Assembly (NCBI RefSeq): GCF_021530565.1
Contig: NZ_JAKGBI010000003.1
Coordinates: 1-64,000 of the forward strand
Direction: 5' to 3'
Length of the DNA stretch: 64,000 nt
From: Pseudoalteromonas sp. SMS1
Lineage (GTDB): Bacteria > Pseudomonadota > Gammaproteobacteria > Enterobacterales > Alteromonadaceae
The notes beneath the pieces are model-generated. The model ran no database searches and had not been told where the DNA came from. It saw only the letters and a list, made by a program, of their open reading frames with translations. This document shows, piece after piece, positions 1 to 8,494 of the stretch. A program made the position numbers and the translations under genes. Position 1 is the stretch's first letter; every line of letters starts with the position of its first letter.

Positions 1-58
1 AAATAGCGCCGATGATAGTGTGGGGTTTCCCATGTGAAAGTAGGACATCGCCAAGCGC
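1..58 (+). rRNA. rrf: 5S ribosomal RNA, 3' end only
   Basis: The first bases match the conserved 3' arm of gammaproteobacterial 5S rRNA: GCGCCGATGATAGTGTGGGG, then the CCCATGTGAAAGTAGGACATC stretch leading to GCCAAGC. The 5' part lies before the window, so a ribosomal RNA operon reads rightward into it. The exact 3' end is uncertain by a few bases. A terminator follows directly. Confidence 0.88.
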
Positions 59-70
59 CAAATAAGAGAA

Positions 71-99
71 AGCCCGATTTGAAAGAGTCGGGCTTTTTT
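71..99 (+). terminator. Rho-independent terminator of the rRNA operon (first of three)
   Basis: A hairpin with stem AGCCCGA/TCGGGCT and a short A-rich loop is followed by a run of six T. It sits about 12 bases after the 5S 3' end, as expected for an rrn terminator. An almost identical hairpin recurs at 523-553. Confidence 0.85.
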
Positions 100-100
100 C

Positions 101-190
101 GTCTAAGTCTCTCGGCAACAGCTAAACGAGCTCAATTCACCTTGCGCAAAAGAAGCGTACTCACTGTGTTCGCTGTCGCTAACCTTTTGC
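101..190 (+). repeat. Direct repeat copy A (~90 bp) between 5S-tail copies
   Basis: This stretch, from GTCTAAGTCTCTCGGCAACA to the AACCTTTTGC end, recurs at 305-394 with only a handful of substitutions. It links the first 5S tail and terminator to the second 5S-tail copy, so the duplicated unit is 5S tail, terminator and spacer. No reading frame or RNA fold is recognised in it. Confidence 0.85.
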
Positions 191-200
191 ACGATAGCCA

Positions 201-258
201 ATGATAGTGTGGGGGCGGCCAGCGGTGGCTTTCCCATGTGAAAGTAGGACATCGCCAG
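201..258 (+). pseudogene. Second copy of the 5S rRNA 3' end, with a 15-base insertion
   Basis: ATGATAGTGTGGGG and TTTCCCATGTGAAAGTAGG match the real 5S tail at 11-45, but about 15 bases (GCGGCCAGCGGTGGC) sit between them, at the tip of the hairpin. The inserted bases can form a short GCCA/TGGC stem, so they would lengthen the arm. Only the 3' half of a 5S gene is present, so this is a fragment and not a second 5S gene. Confidence 0.75.
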
Positions 259-271
259 GGCCCAATAAAAG

Positions 272-302
272 AAACCCGTTGCAGCAATGCGACGGGTTTT
301 TT
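272..302 (+). terminator. Rho-independent terminator (second of three)
   Basis: The stem ACCCGT/ACGGGT, extended by TGC/GCG pairs round a small loop, is followed by six T. It follows the second 5S-tail copy at the same distance as the first terminator follows the real 5S, but its stem sequence differs. Confidence 0.8.
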
Positions 303-304
303 GC

Positions 305-394
305 GTTTAAGTCCCTCGGCAACAGCTAAACGAGCTCATTTCACCTTGCGCAAAAGAAGCGTGCTCACAGTGTTCGCTGTCGCTAACCTATTGT
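305..394 (+). repeat. Direct repeat copy B (~90 bp)
   Basis: A near-identical copy of 101-190, beginning GTTTAAGTCCCTCGGCAACA and ending AACCTATTGTG. It supports tandem duplication of the segment downstream of the rRNA operon. Confidence 0.85.
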
Positions 395-486
395 GCTTAA
401 TTCATCCCTGAAGCTGGGTTCCATCGCGCATCCATGCGCTCATCTCTTCGAGCTGTGAAGCTGCGCTTCGGTCTCATTTCGTCCAT

Positions 487-512
487 ATGAAAGTAGGACA
501 TTGCCAAGCGCC
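487..512 (+). pseudogene. Third, shorter copy of the 5S rRNA 3' end
   Basis: ATGAAAGTAGGACATTGCC followed by AAGCGCC matches the last ~26 bases of the 5S gene with one substitution. The upstream half is gone. The following AAATAAAAG and the terminator resemble those after the real 5S. Confidence 0.7.
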
Positions 513-522
513 AAATAAAAGA

Positions 523-553
523 AAGCCCGATCCGAAAGAGTCGGGCTTTTTTT
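523..553 (+). terminator. Rho-independent terminator (third of three)
   Basis: The stem AAGCCCGA/TCGGGCTT has the same arms as the first terminator (71-99), with a slightly different loop, and is followed by seven T. It is a copy that moved together with the third 5S-tail fragment. Confidence 0.8.
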
Positions 554-578
554 CGCTGCGATGCTGCGCTTCGAGCTC

Positions 579-605
579 ATGAAAGTAGGGCGAACGCCAA
601 GCGCC
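579..605 (+). pseudogene. Fourth, most decayed copy of the 5S rRNA 3' end
   Basis: ATGAAAGTAGGGCGAACGCC and then AAGCGCC resembles the 5S 3' end with several changes and a small insertion. AAATAAGAG follows, as after the real 5S, but no convincing terminator hairpin remains. Confidence 0.55.
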
Positions 606-760
606 AAATAAGAGCAGTCTAGTCTGAGAGGTCTTTTTCTGTGCTTTGATTTAGTAATACAAGAACACTGTATTTTGTCGCCTAAAGGCATGATAGAGAG
701 GCTTAAGAGCCAAAAGGTGTAGATATGTAAGATAAGCTTGTCGTACTCTCTAGAGAGGTT

Positions 761-784
761 GTAGGGAGCTTTTTAACTCCCTAC
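761..784 (-). terminator. Hairpin at the end of the minus-strand ABC operon
   Basis: A perfect 8-bp inverted repeat GTAGGGAG/CTCCCTAC has an 8-base loop and lies 10 bases past the DUF3299 stop codon. There is no clear T run on either side, so it may be a weak terminator or an mRNA 3'-end hairpin. Confidence 0.4.
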
Positions 785-793
785 AAAACGTAA

Positions 794-1288
794 TTACAGG
801 TCGAAAGGTGCTACGCCCACAGCTTGCATTGTATAGCTAGTCTGCGCTAGCTCGCTTTTAAAGGTCTCAACTTTTATCGTGCCCGTGACCGTAATGGCGT
901 CGTAAAGGCTGTCGATCGGTACCCCATCTTTGATTTTTACATGTACTATTTGATTCGGTGGTGGAGGTGGTACATGAATACATGCGCCAAAATAAGGTAC
1001 CAGTAAAAACTCGGTAATGACTTCACTATCGCCTTCTAATGGCACTACAAAGCCCGGGAGACTAACACTTTTTCCATCTAACGCCTTAACAACCGGTGCA
1101 TCTAGATCGGGTTGCACCCAATCGCTACTATCATGGTTTGTGGCCTCCTGAGTGAACTTTTGAGCATAGTCGGCAGGCATAAGGTCATCCCAAAAGATTT
1201 CTTTTGGAGGCGCGGCTATGGCGGTACTAGCTATTAATAGCATCATAGCTATGGATACGCACCATGATACCAATCGAGTTGAAAACAT
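794..1288 (-). CDS. DUF3299 family exported protein
   Basis: A 164-residue protein with a typical Sec signal peptide (hydrophobic residues ~8-24, cleavage likely after AIA). The mature part matches my memory of the DUF3299 family: a conserved run near VVPLEGD and a proline run before NQIVHV. The biochemical role of DUF3299 is unknown to me. It is the third gene of an operon with an FtsX-type permease (10-base gap) and an ABC ATPase, so it probably works in the periplasm with that machine. Similar neighbourhoods in Vibrio have been linked to zinc (zrg genes); that is a recollection, not tested here. Confidence 0.75.
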   Translation of the reverse strand: MFSTRLVSWCVSIAMMLLIASTAIAAPPKEIFWDDLMPADYAQKFTQEATNHDSSDWVQPDLDAPVVKALDGKSVSLPGFVVPLEGDSEVITEFLLVPYFGACIHVPPPPPNQIVHVKIKDGVPIDSLYDAITVTGTIKVETFKSELAQTSYTMQAVGVAPFDL

Positions 1289-1298
1289 AAATAACCTC

Positions 1299-2636
1299 TT
1301 AAACTTTGATACTCATACCATCGTTGAGCGAGTAAAAATATGCACGAATTGCAGGGATTGCACCTATCACTGTGCCTGACACCATGATAACGCTAAGTAG
1401 TATTAGTTCATAGCCGCTGAGCAGTGATAAAGAGATGGCAATACCAAATTGGGCTTGCAACATCCCCTTACTTACCAAGATGAGTAAATAAAACATCGCA
1501 ATTCCAATTAAGCTTCCCAGCGCTGTGATTAAAATAGCCTCACTGCACATTAAAGTAAAAATATGTTTTGGTCTTGCCCCTACAGAGCGCAAAATTGCTA
1601 ACTCTCTGCGGCGTTGGCTAAGCGAAGAGAGTAGGGTGGTAAGCATGCCCAATAGACTTATCAATACGACAACCGCAGAAAATAGCATCAGTATTTTCTC
1701 TACGATATCTAACATACCCCAGAGCTCTCTGAGAGTGACGCCAGGCATAATGGCTGATAATGCCTCTGGTTTATATGTATTGATGTTTCTACGCACTTGA
1801 AGCGTATAGAGAGGTGAATCAAACCCCATCAAAAATGCGGTCAGTTGTGTCGGCTCACCAATGAGGTCTCCAGGTTCACTTTCTCGTACGTTGTGATCAT
1901 GATGTCCGTGTTCATGGTGTTCATGGTGTTCATGGTGTTCATGCTCGTCGTGTGATGAATCATTGTTGCGAACAATGGTCGTCGTGTTCACACGATGGGT
2001 GGGGCCATGCATCAACTCGATTGCTTTGAGTGGCACATGCAGTGTTTTATCAACGGGTGTGCCTGTGGGCGCTAAAATGCCGACAATCGTTAGCGGGTTG
2101 TCGTCATGATTGTGAAAGCTCGTATTTCCCATGCCATGTGCAATGACGACTTGTTGCCCAAGGTGGTAGTGGAGTTGCTTTGCCACTTCGCTACCTATCA
2201 CAACCTCTTGTGCATTATGATAGGCTCTACCGTGTGTAAATGTAAGGCTCTGCTTTTTCCCATAGCGAAAATGTTGAAAGTAGTTCTCGTCACTTCCCAG
2301 TACTGCAAACCCTTTATGGCTGTCACCTAAGCTAATAGGGATAGTCCATGCAACCCCTTTTTGTTGTTTAATGTATTGGTAGCTTTGCCATGATAAACCA
2401 TTTGTGGCATGACCGATTCGAAATACGCTAGAAAGCAGTAGTTGAATATCCCCAGTGCGTGCTCCTACGATTAAATCTGTGCCGGAAATGGTATTACTAA
2501 AACTTTGCTTAGCTTCTTGGCGTACTCTTTCAATCGATAACAGCAACATCACACTGATTGCAATGGTGAATAATGTGAGCAATACGCTGGCTTTGCGATT
2601 TGAAATACTTTTGAAGGCTAGGGTTATTAACTTCAT
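1299..2636 (-). CDS. ABC transporter permease, FtsX/MacB type, with histidine-rich loop
   Basis: A 445-residue inner-membrane protein with one N-terminal membrane segment (~15-37), a large periplasmic domain, and three C-terminal segments (~310-435). This is the FtsX/MacB/LolC layout, which transmits ATP-driven movement to the periplasm and need not import a solute. The C-terminal RRRELAILRSVGA is typical of the family. Residues ~227-249 are almost only His, Glu and Asp, encoded partly by repeated 9-base units, and could bind Zn, Ni or Cu. The start ATG overlaps the ATPase stop by four bases (ATGA), so the two are translationally coupled. Confidence 0.85.
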   Translation of the reverse strand: MKLITLAFKSISNRKASVLLTLFTIAISVMLLLSIERVRQEAKQSFSNTISGTDLIVGARTGDIQLLLSSVFRIGHATNGLSWQSYQYIKQQKGVAWTIPISLGDSHKGFAVLGSDENYFQHFRYGKKQSLTFTHGRAYHNAQEVVIGSEVAKQLHYHLGQQVVIAHGMGNTSFHNHDDNPLTIVGILAPTGTPVDKTLHVPLKAIELMHGPTHRVNTTTIVRNNDSSHDEHEHHEHHEHHEHGHHDHNVRESEPGDLIGEPTQLTAFLMGFDSPLYTLQVRRNINTYKPEALSAIMPGVTLRELWGMLDIVEKILMLFSAVVVLISLLGMLTTLLSSLSQRRRELAILRSVGARPKHIFTLMCSEAILITALGSLIGIAMFYLLILVSKGMLQAQFGIAISLSLLSGYELILLSVIMVSGTVIGAIPAIRAYFYSLNDGMSIKV

Positions 2637-3319
2637 AGGGCTGCCCCATTTATGTCTAACAGGCTAACTTTGCGGTTGAATAAGTGGGCTAAACTCGCAT
2701 CATGACTTACAAATAGAATCGTCGCTTGGTAGTGGGTCGCCTGTTCAAACAGTTGGTTAATAAACACATCGCGGTTATCAGCATCGAGCGCAGATGTTGG
2801 TTCATCGGCAATGATAAGTTCTGGCTGACCAATAAAGGCGCGAGCTGCTGCAACCCTTTGCTGTTGTCCAATACTAAGTTCGCCAACCGAACGACTACGT
2901 GTTTGTGCGTCGATACCGAGCTCCTCAAGCAGTGTGTTTGCTTGATGCTGGGCGGTGGTGTTGGAAAGGCGTAGTTTCTCAACTCTGCGCTTTGAAAAGT
3001 TACAGCCTAGCATGACGTTTTCAACTGGGCTCAAATAGGGAAGAAGGTTAAAGTTCTGGAAAATCGTACCTATGTGGTCTGCCCTAAATCTATCTCTTTT
3101 GGTATCGCTTAGTTTGCCCAGCTCTTGATCTAGCATCTTAATGCTCCCCTTTTGAGGAATTTGGATGCCCGCCAATAGGCCCAAGAGGGTTGATTTCCCA
3201 CTGCCACTTGGGCCATGAAGAAAAAGCCGTTCGCCTTTTGGTATACTGAGGTTTGCGATATCTAACGTGGGTTTTGACTGGCCCGGCCAGCTGAAGGTGA
3301 GATCTGAAATTTGGATCAT
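2633..3319 (-). CDS. ABC transporter ATP-binding protein, LolD/MacB-like
   Basis: A 228-residue cytoplasmic ATPase. Visible motifs are Walker A GPSGSGKST (~38-46), signature LSIGQQQRV, Walker B LIIADEPTSALD and the H-loop in FVSHD. The length and the permease type place it with the LolD/MacB/FtsE ATPases. It is the first gene of a three-gene operon. The promoter should lie in 3320-3500; the segment ATTATGTTATCTC about 28 bases upstream weakly resembles half of a Zur-type site, too little to call. Confidence 0.87.
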   Translation of the reverse strand: MIQISDLTFSWPGQSKPTLDIANLSIPKGERLFLHGPSGSGKSTLLGLLAGIQIPQKGSIKMLDQELGKLSDTKRDRFRADHIGTIFQNFNLLPYLSPVENVMLGCNFSKRRVEKLRLSNTTAQHQANTLLEELGIDAQTRSRSVGELSIGQQQRVAAARAFIGQPELIIADEPTSALDADNRDVFINQLFEQATHYQATILFVSHDASLAHLFNRKVSLLDINGAAL

Positions 3320-3417
3320 GTAATCATCTCTTTGTACCGAGTTTCAATTATGTTATCTCAGAATGCCTTTAGACTAAACTAAGTTACGCTCGGATTGCGA
3401 TGTGATGCGGTAAACAA

Positions 3418-3446
3418 TTGTGATTTTGATTGCGCTCGACTATTAT
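3418..3446 (+). promoter_or_regulatory. Possible sigma-70 promoter of purC
   Basis: TTGTGA (3418-3423) and TATTAT (3441-3446) are separated by 17 bases and lie ~70 bases before the purC start. No PurR-like palindrome was found nearby. Confidence 0.45.
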
Positions 3447-3514
3447 ACACCCCTCTAACCCCCTCTGTATTTTGCGTCCTTTAGCAAGACGCAGCCGTTC
3501 TCTATGGAGATACA

Positions 3515-4615
3515 ATGAGTAGCTACAAAGTTCTAGACGTCAATGACGATCTACCAATTCGCACTAAAGGTGCAGTTCATAGTGGTAAAGTACGTTCGGT
3601 TTATTGGTTAACCGACCAAGACAGTGCCAGATTAATCACTGAAAAAGGCTATGATGTTCCAACAGGAACTGAACTTGCGATTATGGTTATATCAGATCGC
3701 ATTTCTGCTTTTGATTGCATCTGGCAAGGTGAAAATGGATTAAACGGTGTGCCAGGTAAAGGCATTGCATTAAATAGTGTCGCCGCTCATTGGTTTAAAT
3801 TATTTGATGATGCGGGCCTTGCCGGAAATCACATTGTCGATATTCCCCATCCATATGTTTGGATTGTGAGAAAAGCGAGCACCGTGCGCGTTGAAGCCAT
3901 TGCCCGCCAATATATCACTGGCAGTATGTGGCGTGACTACAGTAAAGGCGTACGCGAGTTTTGTGGTATTCAATTACCAGAAGGTCTTAAGGCCCATCAA
4001 AAGCTTGATGATGTATTGATTACCCCCTCAACGAAAGGCATTATCTCAGGCGTTGACGAAGTACCTGAAGTCGATGATGTAAATATTACTCGCAGCAACA
4101 TCACTGATAATTTAGCAGCATTTAACTTTAAGTCTGAAGATGATGTTGCACGATATGAGCAACTATTGAGCGAAGGTTTCAGCCTTATTTCGGCCCAGCT
4201 AAGCAAGTTGGACCAAATCTTCGTAGATACCAAATTTGAGTTTGGCTATGTAGAAGATGCTGATGGCACTTCTCGCCTTATTTACATTGACGAAGTTGGG
4301 ACGCCGGATTCTTCGCGTATTTGGGATGGGCCTGCATATCGCGATGGGAAAATTGTGGAAAACTCAAAAGAAGGGTTCCGTCAGCTATTAATTAATAATG
4401 TCCCAGATAGCGATGTCTTACTGAACAAAGATCGTATGCCTGAGCGAGAGGCACTTGCTGAGTCATACAAACTGCCACAAGCGGTTATGATGTCTGTATC
4501 AGAAACCTACGTTGGTATTGCGAGCAAAATAGTGGGTCAATCTTTAACGATTCCACAAGATCCGCGCTCAGAAGTGATTGCAATCTTAGATCAAAAATAC
4601 GGTCTTATCGATTAA
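3515..4615 (+). CDS. purC: Phosphoribosylaminoimidazole-succinocarboxamide synthase (SAICAR synthetase)
   Basis: Catalyses the ATP-dependent joining of aspartate to CAIR in purine synthesis, in the cytosol. The 366-residue product is of the long form, with motifs such as [10 protein letters not shown] near the N terminus, [26 protein letters not shown] and [16 protein letters not shown]. coli PurC is shorter (~237 residues); the long version is common in marine gammaproteobacteria. The ATG at 3515 follows a GGAGA Shine-Dalgarno sequence. It stands alone; the purine genes guaBA lie 21 kb further on. Confidence 0.93.
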   Translation: MSSYKVLDVNDDLPIRTKGAVHSGKVRSVYWLTDQDSARLITEKGYDVPTGTELAIMVISDRISAFDCIWQGENGLNGVPGKGIALNSVAAHWFKLFDDAGLAGNHIVDIPHPYVWIVRKASTVRVEAIARQYITGSMWRDYSKGVREFCGIQLPEGLKAHQKLDDVLITPSTKGIISGVDEVPEVDDVNITRSNITDNLAAFNFKSEDDVARYEQLLSEGFSLISAQLSKLDQIFVDTKFEFGYVEDADGTSRLIYIDEVGTPDSSRIWDGPAYRDGKIVENSKEGFRQLLINNVPDSDVLLNKDRMPEREALAESYKLPQAVMMSVSETYVGIASKIVGQSLTIPQDPRSEVIAILDQKYGLID

Positions 4616-5070
4616 GCTAACTCACTAAAATGCCTAGCAGTCAGTTATTTAAAGGATTGTTAGGCATTGCGTCATGAATTCCTTGCATTTCCTTCCCAAG
4701 TCACTTTTACTTAGTATAAATACACGTACGCTCAATGCGATTGGACTGACGACACTCGATACCAAAACTTATGAATAGGTACAGAAGAATAAGGTATTCA
4801 TTGGTTTGTTTAGGGGGTCATTGCTGGTCAAAAGGCGATGTCTGTGTTTGGTTATAGTCAGCAGAGAATGGCGACGTGTTATCAAAGAGTCTTCTCATTG
4901 ATTGTATTGGTATTGAAATTTTATGCCTGACAGCAAGGTCTGTCATGTAGGGCATACTGATAATGATCAAAACTGAACAGTGATAGGGTTGGTTAAGGTA
5001 AGTTTATGTTGTTTTTCAGGGGCACTCTCGTGCAGCGTAAACTGAATAATTGCAGTATTAAAGGATCGCT
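4616..5070. other. Intergenic region between purC and the GGDEF/EAL gene
   Basis: No credible reading frame. It contains an 8-bp inverted repeat AATGCCTA/TAGGCATT (4629-4668, long loop, no T run), possibly the purC mRNA end, and a second imperfect hairpin at 4923-4955 (ATGCC, TGACAG, CTGTCA, GGCAT) upstream of the next gene. AAAGGA just before 5071 is the ribosome binding site of the next gene. Confidence 0.5.
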
Positions 5071-7383
5071 ATGGGCACGAGTTTTAAAAACCGCATTATA
5101 GTGCTGTGTGTTGGATTGGTACTGATTACCGCCATTGCAAGTTTGGCTGGTTTTTGGTGGTCAACTAGTCAGTTCAAAGAGCGCCAAGTTCAACAAGACA
5201 TTCAAAAAGCACAGAGTGTTTACCAACAGTACCTTGTTGCAAGAGAGCGACTTTTAGTGACAGCAGCGTCAGTTTTGACACAGGATTTTGGCTTCAAACA
5301 AGCTGTTGCGACCAGAGATGCGTCTACCATAAGCAGTGTACTATTTAATCATAGCCAGAGAATTAATGCAGAATTGATGTTGCTATTAGATATGCGTGGC
5401 AAGCTCATTTCTACCAATCAAAACCAGTTAGACTTACCACAAGATATGCGGCCATTGGTTAAAGAGTTACTGGCACATCAAGAGCGTTCAGCCTTTGTTG
5501 TGTTAGACAAAAAACTTTATCAGGCCATTATTTTACCCGTCAAAGCCCCCAGAACGATTGCCTTTACCATCGTTGGGTTCGTGGTTGATGAGCCCATAGC
5601 AGAACAGCTTAAGGGGTTAACTGGCATGGAAATGAGCTTTATTAGCCTTGGTGAAAAAATGAAGGCGAGCTCTATCCTGTTGCCTGAAGATAGAGATCTG
5701 TTCGCTTATTTACATGAACAAAAAATCAATCGATGGTTTGGTGAATACCCGCTATATATAAATGCGGAAGTGGCATTGCCTTCTTTGTCCCAGGTCCCTG
5801 TGAGCCTTATTTTGAGTGCCGACCTCAGAAGTGAATATGAAGAGTTTGATCAGCTGGTACTGACAATTGTATTTTTGTCCTGCATCACGATGTTGTTTGG
5901 TTTTCTTGCAAGTGGCTTCTTAGCGAAAAATTTGGCGACACCATTACAGCAATTAACAGTGATGGCCAGACGGTTTGCAAAAGGGGATTACAATGCTGAA
6001 ATTCATGAGTCACGTCCGACAGAAGAAATTTGCCAGTTGGTAGATGCCTTTCATGAAATGGGAGATGATATCCAAGCGCGTGAAAAGCAAATCCGTTATC
6101 AGGCGAGTCATGATGCACTAACAGGTTTTTATAATCGTACTTCAGCATTACCAATTTTGGATGCTTTGGTATCTACAGAGCAGGTTTATTACCTGCTTGC
6201 GCTGGATATCAAGGGGTTACGGCATATCAATGATAAACTTGGTCCTCGTATTGGTGACAGTTGCATTGAAGCTGTCGCCAAACGTATCGAAGTTGTCACC
6301 TCGAGTTTTCAAGGGCTTAATATCCGGTTAGGTGGCGACGAATTTTTAACAGTATTACAAGCTAAACCAGATTCAACCATGGAAAACTGTGTAGATAGTT
6401 TCCTCGCTGAGCTAAACCAAAGTTATACCATCCATAACTTTGAGATCAATTTACGTTTTAGTGTTGGTGTGGTGCATAGCCCACAGCAGGCGGACAATGC
6501 GGATGATAGCATCCGACGCGCATTAATTGCCGCTGATAATGCTGCACATGGTGTTGAGGATGTATATTTCTACCAAACGGGTGAAGACGAAGCTTATCTA
6601 GAGCGGTTAGAAATCATTGACGAACTAAAACAAGCTTTGGTCGACGATGATGGTCAGCTTTTTATGACGTATCAACCGAAATTGAATATGCGTTCTGGTA
6701 TGGTGGATAAAGTGGAGTCACTGATCCGTTGGAAGCGTAAAAATGGCGATTGGGTATCGCCAGAGTTATTTATTGATTTAGCAGAGCAATCTGGGCTGAT
6801 TGTGGATTTAACACAGTGGGTGCTAAAAACGGTCGTTTCCCAAGTTGCCCTGTGGGAAGCTCAAGGCGTTGCGATGAAGGCGGCCATTAATGTGTCAGCT
6901 CAAGACATTGCTGATGCAGATTTTATTCCTCACTTACAGCAAATGTTAAATGAGTTTGCTGTTGCACCTAGCCTAATTACAATTGAATTAACAGAGCGGG
7001 ACATGATTGAAAATGAGGAAAAAGGTATCGCGTCATTGTTGGCATTAAAAGCGCTGGGGGTACACATTTCATTGGATGATTATGGGGTAGGACAAACCTC
7101 TTTGGGTCGTCTCAAAATGCTTCCAATAGATGAATTGAAATTAGATAAAGTGTTTATACTCAAGCTGGCGGCGTCTCACCAAGACCAATGTATTGTGCGA
7201 TCTACTATAAGCTTAGGGCATCAACTAGGTTTCTCTGTGGTTGCTGAAGGTGTGGAAGATGCCGAATCATTGCAGCTGCTCAAAGAAATGCAGTGTGATT
7301 ATGCGCAAGGATACTACTTGAGCCGGCCTTTAAAAGCGCCTGATTTAACTCAATGGTTGGGACAGTATCACGAGGCTGGTTGA
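5071..7383 (+). CDS. Membrane-bound GGDEF/EAL protein (cyclic-di-GMP turnover)
   Basis: A 770-residue inner-membrane protein: membrane segment ~7-29, periplasmic sensor of ~230 residues, second segment ~261-285, HAMP linker, GGDEF domain and EAL domain. The GGDEF motif is intact (421-425), but no RxxD inhibitory site stands at the usual distance before it. In the EAL domain the signature is ESL (549-551); other catalytic elements remain (NVSAQD, ELTERD, DDYGVG, AEGVED, QGYYLSRP). Both making and breaking c-di-GMP are therefore possible. The sensed ligand is unknown. It is convergent with the next gene and apparently monocistronic. Confidence 0.9.
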   Translation: MGTSFKNRIIVLCVGLVLITAIASLAGFWWSTSQFKERQVQQDIQKAQSVYQQYLVARERLLVTAASVLTQDFGFKQAVATRDASTISSVLFNHSQRINAELMLLLDMRGKLISTNQNQLDLPQDMRPLVKELLAHQERSAFVVLDKKLYQAIILPVKAPRTIAFTIVGFVVDEPIAEQLKGLTGMEMSFISLGEKMKASSILLPEDRDLFAYLHEQKINRWFGEYPLYINAEVALPSLSQVPVSLILSADLRSEYEEFDQLVLTIVFLSCITMLFGFLASGFLAKNLATPLQQLTVMARRFAKGDYNAEIHESRPTEEICQLVDAFHEMGDDIQAREKQIRYQASHDALTGFYNRTSALPILDALVSTEQVYYLLALDIKGLRHINDKLGPRIGDSCIEAVAKRIEVVTSSFQGLNIRLGGDEFLTVLQAKPDSTMENCVDSFLAELNQSYTIHNFEINLRFSVGVVHSPQQADNADDSIRRALIAADNAAHGVEDVYFYQTGEDEAYLERLEIIDELKQALVDDDGQLFMTYQPKLNMRSGMVDKVESLIRWKRKNGDWVSPELFIDLAEQSGLIVDLTQWVLKTVVSQVALWEAQGVAMKAAINVSAQDIADADFIPHLQQMLNEFAVAPSLITIELTERDMIENEEKGIASLLALKALGVHISLDDYGVGQTSLGRLKMLPIDELKLDKVFILKLAASHQDQCIVRSTISLGHQLGFSVVAEGVEDAESLQLLKEMQCDYAQGYYLSRPLKAPDLTQWLGQYHEAG

Positions 7384-7393
7384 GCGCGTTGGG

Positions 7394-8404
7394 TTACAGA
7401 GCAATGAGCTCGGTTAACGCGTTGTAAATTTTGTCAGGCGCAATATCTTGGATCATCTCTACTTCATCCAACGACATAGACTGATGTGTCAATGCAATAA
7501 GTTTACTGGTTTTAGGTGCAACGAGAGACCATGGCGAAGTGCCGTGGCCAACGATGGCGACACACGGTACTTGGCAAGCTGCTGCAATATGCATCGGACC
7601 TGAATCTATTGATACTACCGCATCCATTGCACCTATGTTATCTACTAATTCAGCTAAGCTCATCTTGCCTGCGAGGTTGTGAATGGCAACATCTTGATGC
7701 TGTGTCATTGCTGCGAGTTCGTCCATTTCAACCTGTTCCGATTGGTCTCCCAGCAAAAAAATCGCGATATTATTGAGCTCTGCAATCAGAGTTATAACTT
7801 GTACAGCCAAATTTTGTGGATAGTATCGAGTCCCTTTTACTTTACCGCCCAAATAAAGGGCGACATTTTTCTGTTTGCTAGACAAAGTGAGTTTAGATGT
7901 CTTGGCAATGAGCTGTGGGGCATTGAAACGCGTAAACGGTCTGCCATGCGCATCATTGACAAGTTTACAGTAGCGATAAATGTAATGATGGCATTGATTC
8001 AGCTTAAAGGCATGGCTTAAAAGGGGTCGACGAGCATTTTGCGCGTAACCGATGACATTTTTAATGCCTGCTAATCTGGCCAACAATGCATCTGTTAGTG
8101 AACCTCGGAACAAAACTGCCAACGTGAAATTCTGCTGTTTCAACTGGCTGGCCATCCCGTAAAGGCCTCGATGTTTGTTATGGCAATAGCGGTCATCGGA
8201 GATAACTTCTAATCCATAATGTTTGGCGCGTGAAAATAACGCGATGAGATGAGGCCTGATGAGAATGCAAACGCGTTGGGTCGGATAGAGTTGTTTGAGT
8301 AATGCTAAAGCTGGCAATGTATTGATAGCATCACCGATAAACTTGGGCAAAATTGCTAGCACAGCCCCATCTAGTTTATTTGAAACAATAACTTTATTAC
8401 CCAT
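7394..8404 (-). CDS. Glycosyltransferase family 9 (heptosyltransferase-like)
   Basis: A 336-residue protein with the GT9 pattern: N-terminal VLAILPKFIGDAINTLPAL and C-terminal SIDSGPMHIAAACQVPCVAI with the GTSPW segment. GT9 enzymes transfer heptose or related sugars to lipopolysaccharide core at the cytoplasmic face of the inner membrane. No other LPS gene is nearby, so acceptor and donor cannot be stated. The ATG is close to a divergent sulfurtransferase gene (90-base gap), and the 3' end lies 10 bases from the GGDEF/EAL stop. Confidence 0.85.
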   Translation of the reverse strand: MGNKVIVSNKLDGAVLAILPKFIGDAINTLPALALLKQLYPTQRVCILIRPHLIALFSRAKHYGLEVISDDRYCHNKHRGLYGMASQLKQQNFTLAVLFRGSLTDALLARLAGIKNVIGYAQNARRPLLSHAFKLNQCHHYIYRYCKLVNDAHGRPFTRFNAPQLIAKTSKLTLSSKQKNVALYLGGKVKGTRYYPQNLAVQVITLIAELNNIAIFLLGDQSEQVEMDELAAMTQHQDVAIHNLAGKMSLAELVDNIGAMDAVVSIDSGPMHIAAACQVPCVAIVGHGTSPWSLVAPKTSKLIALTHQSMSLDEVEMIQDIAPDKIYNALTELIAL

Positions 8405-8494
8405 TACATTGACTTGAGATACATGTTTATCCTATCTAGTATAACGTCAGCAGATTGAGAAATTAACCGGAAGCAACGAAATAAGTGCCTGAAT

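Larger units (their letters stand above)
395..793. other. Tail of the rRNA operon: degenerate 5S-tail repeats, no gene
   Basis: This stretch holds two further shortened 5S-tail copies (listed separately), each preceded by GCTGCGCTTCG and two variable bases before CTCAT, plus one terminator. From about 607 to 760 nothing recognisable was seen. The only open frame here, about 83 codons on the minus strand, crosses the repeats and terminators and is not credible as a gene. Confidence 0.6.

Noticed and set aside
101..394. Duplicated spacer as an insertion sequence or CRISPR
   Set aside because: Only two copies, no terminal inverted repeats, no reading frame, and they contain the 5S-tail repeats.
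440..691. Minus-strand open frame of 83 codons in the rRNA tail
   Set aside because: It crosses a terminator and 5S-tail repeats and has no credible start signals.
3320..3420. Zur-type operator before the ABC operon
   Set aside because: Only half of a palindrome is seen; too weak to call.
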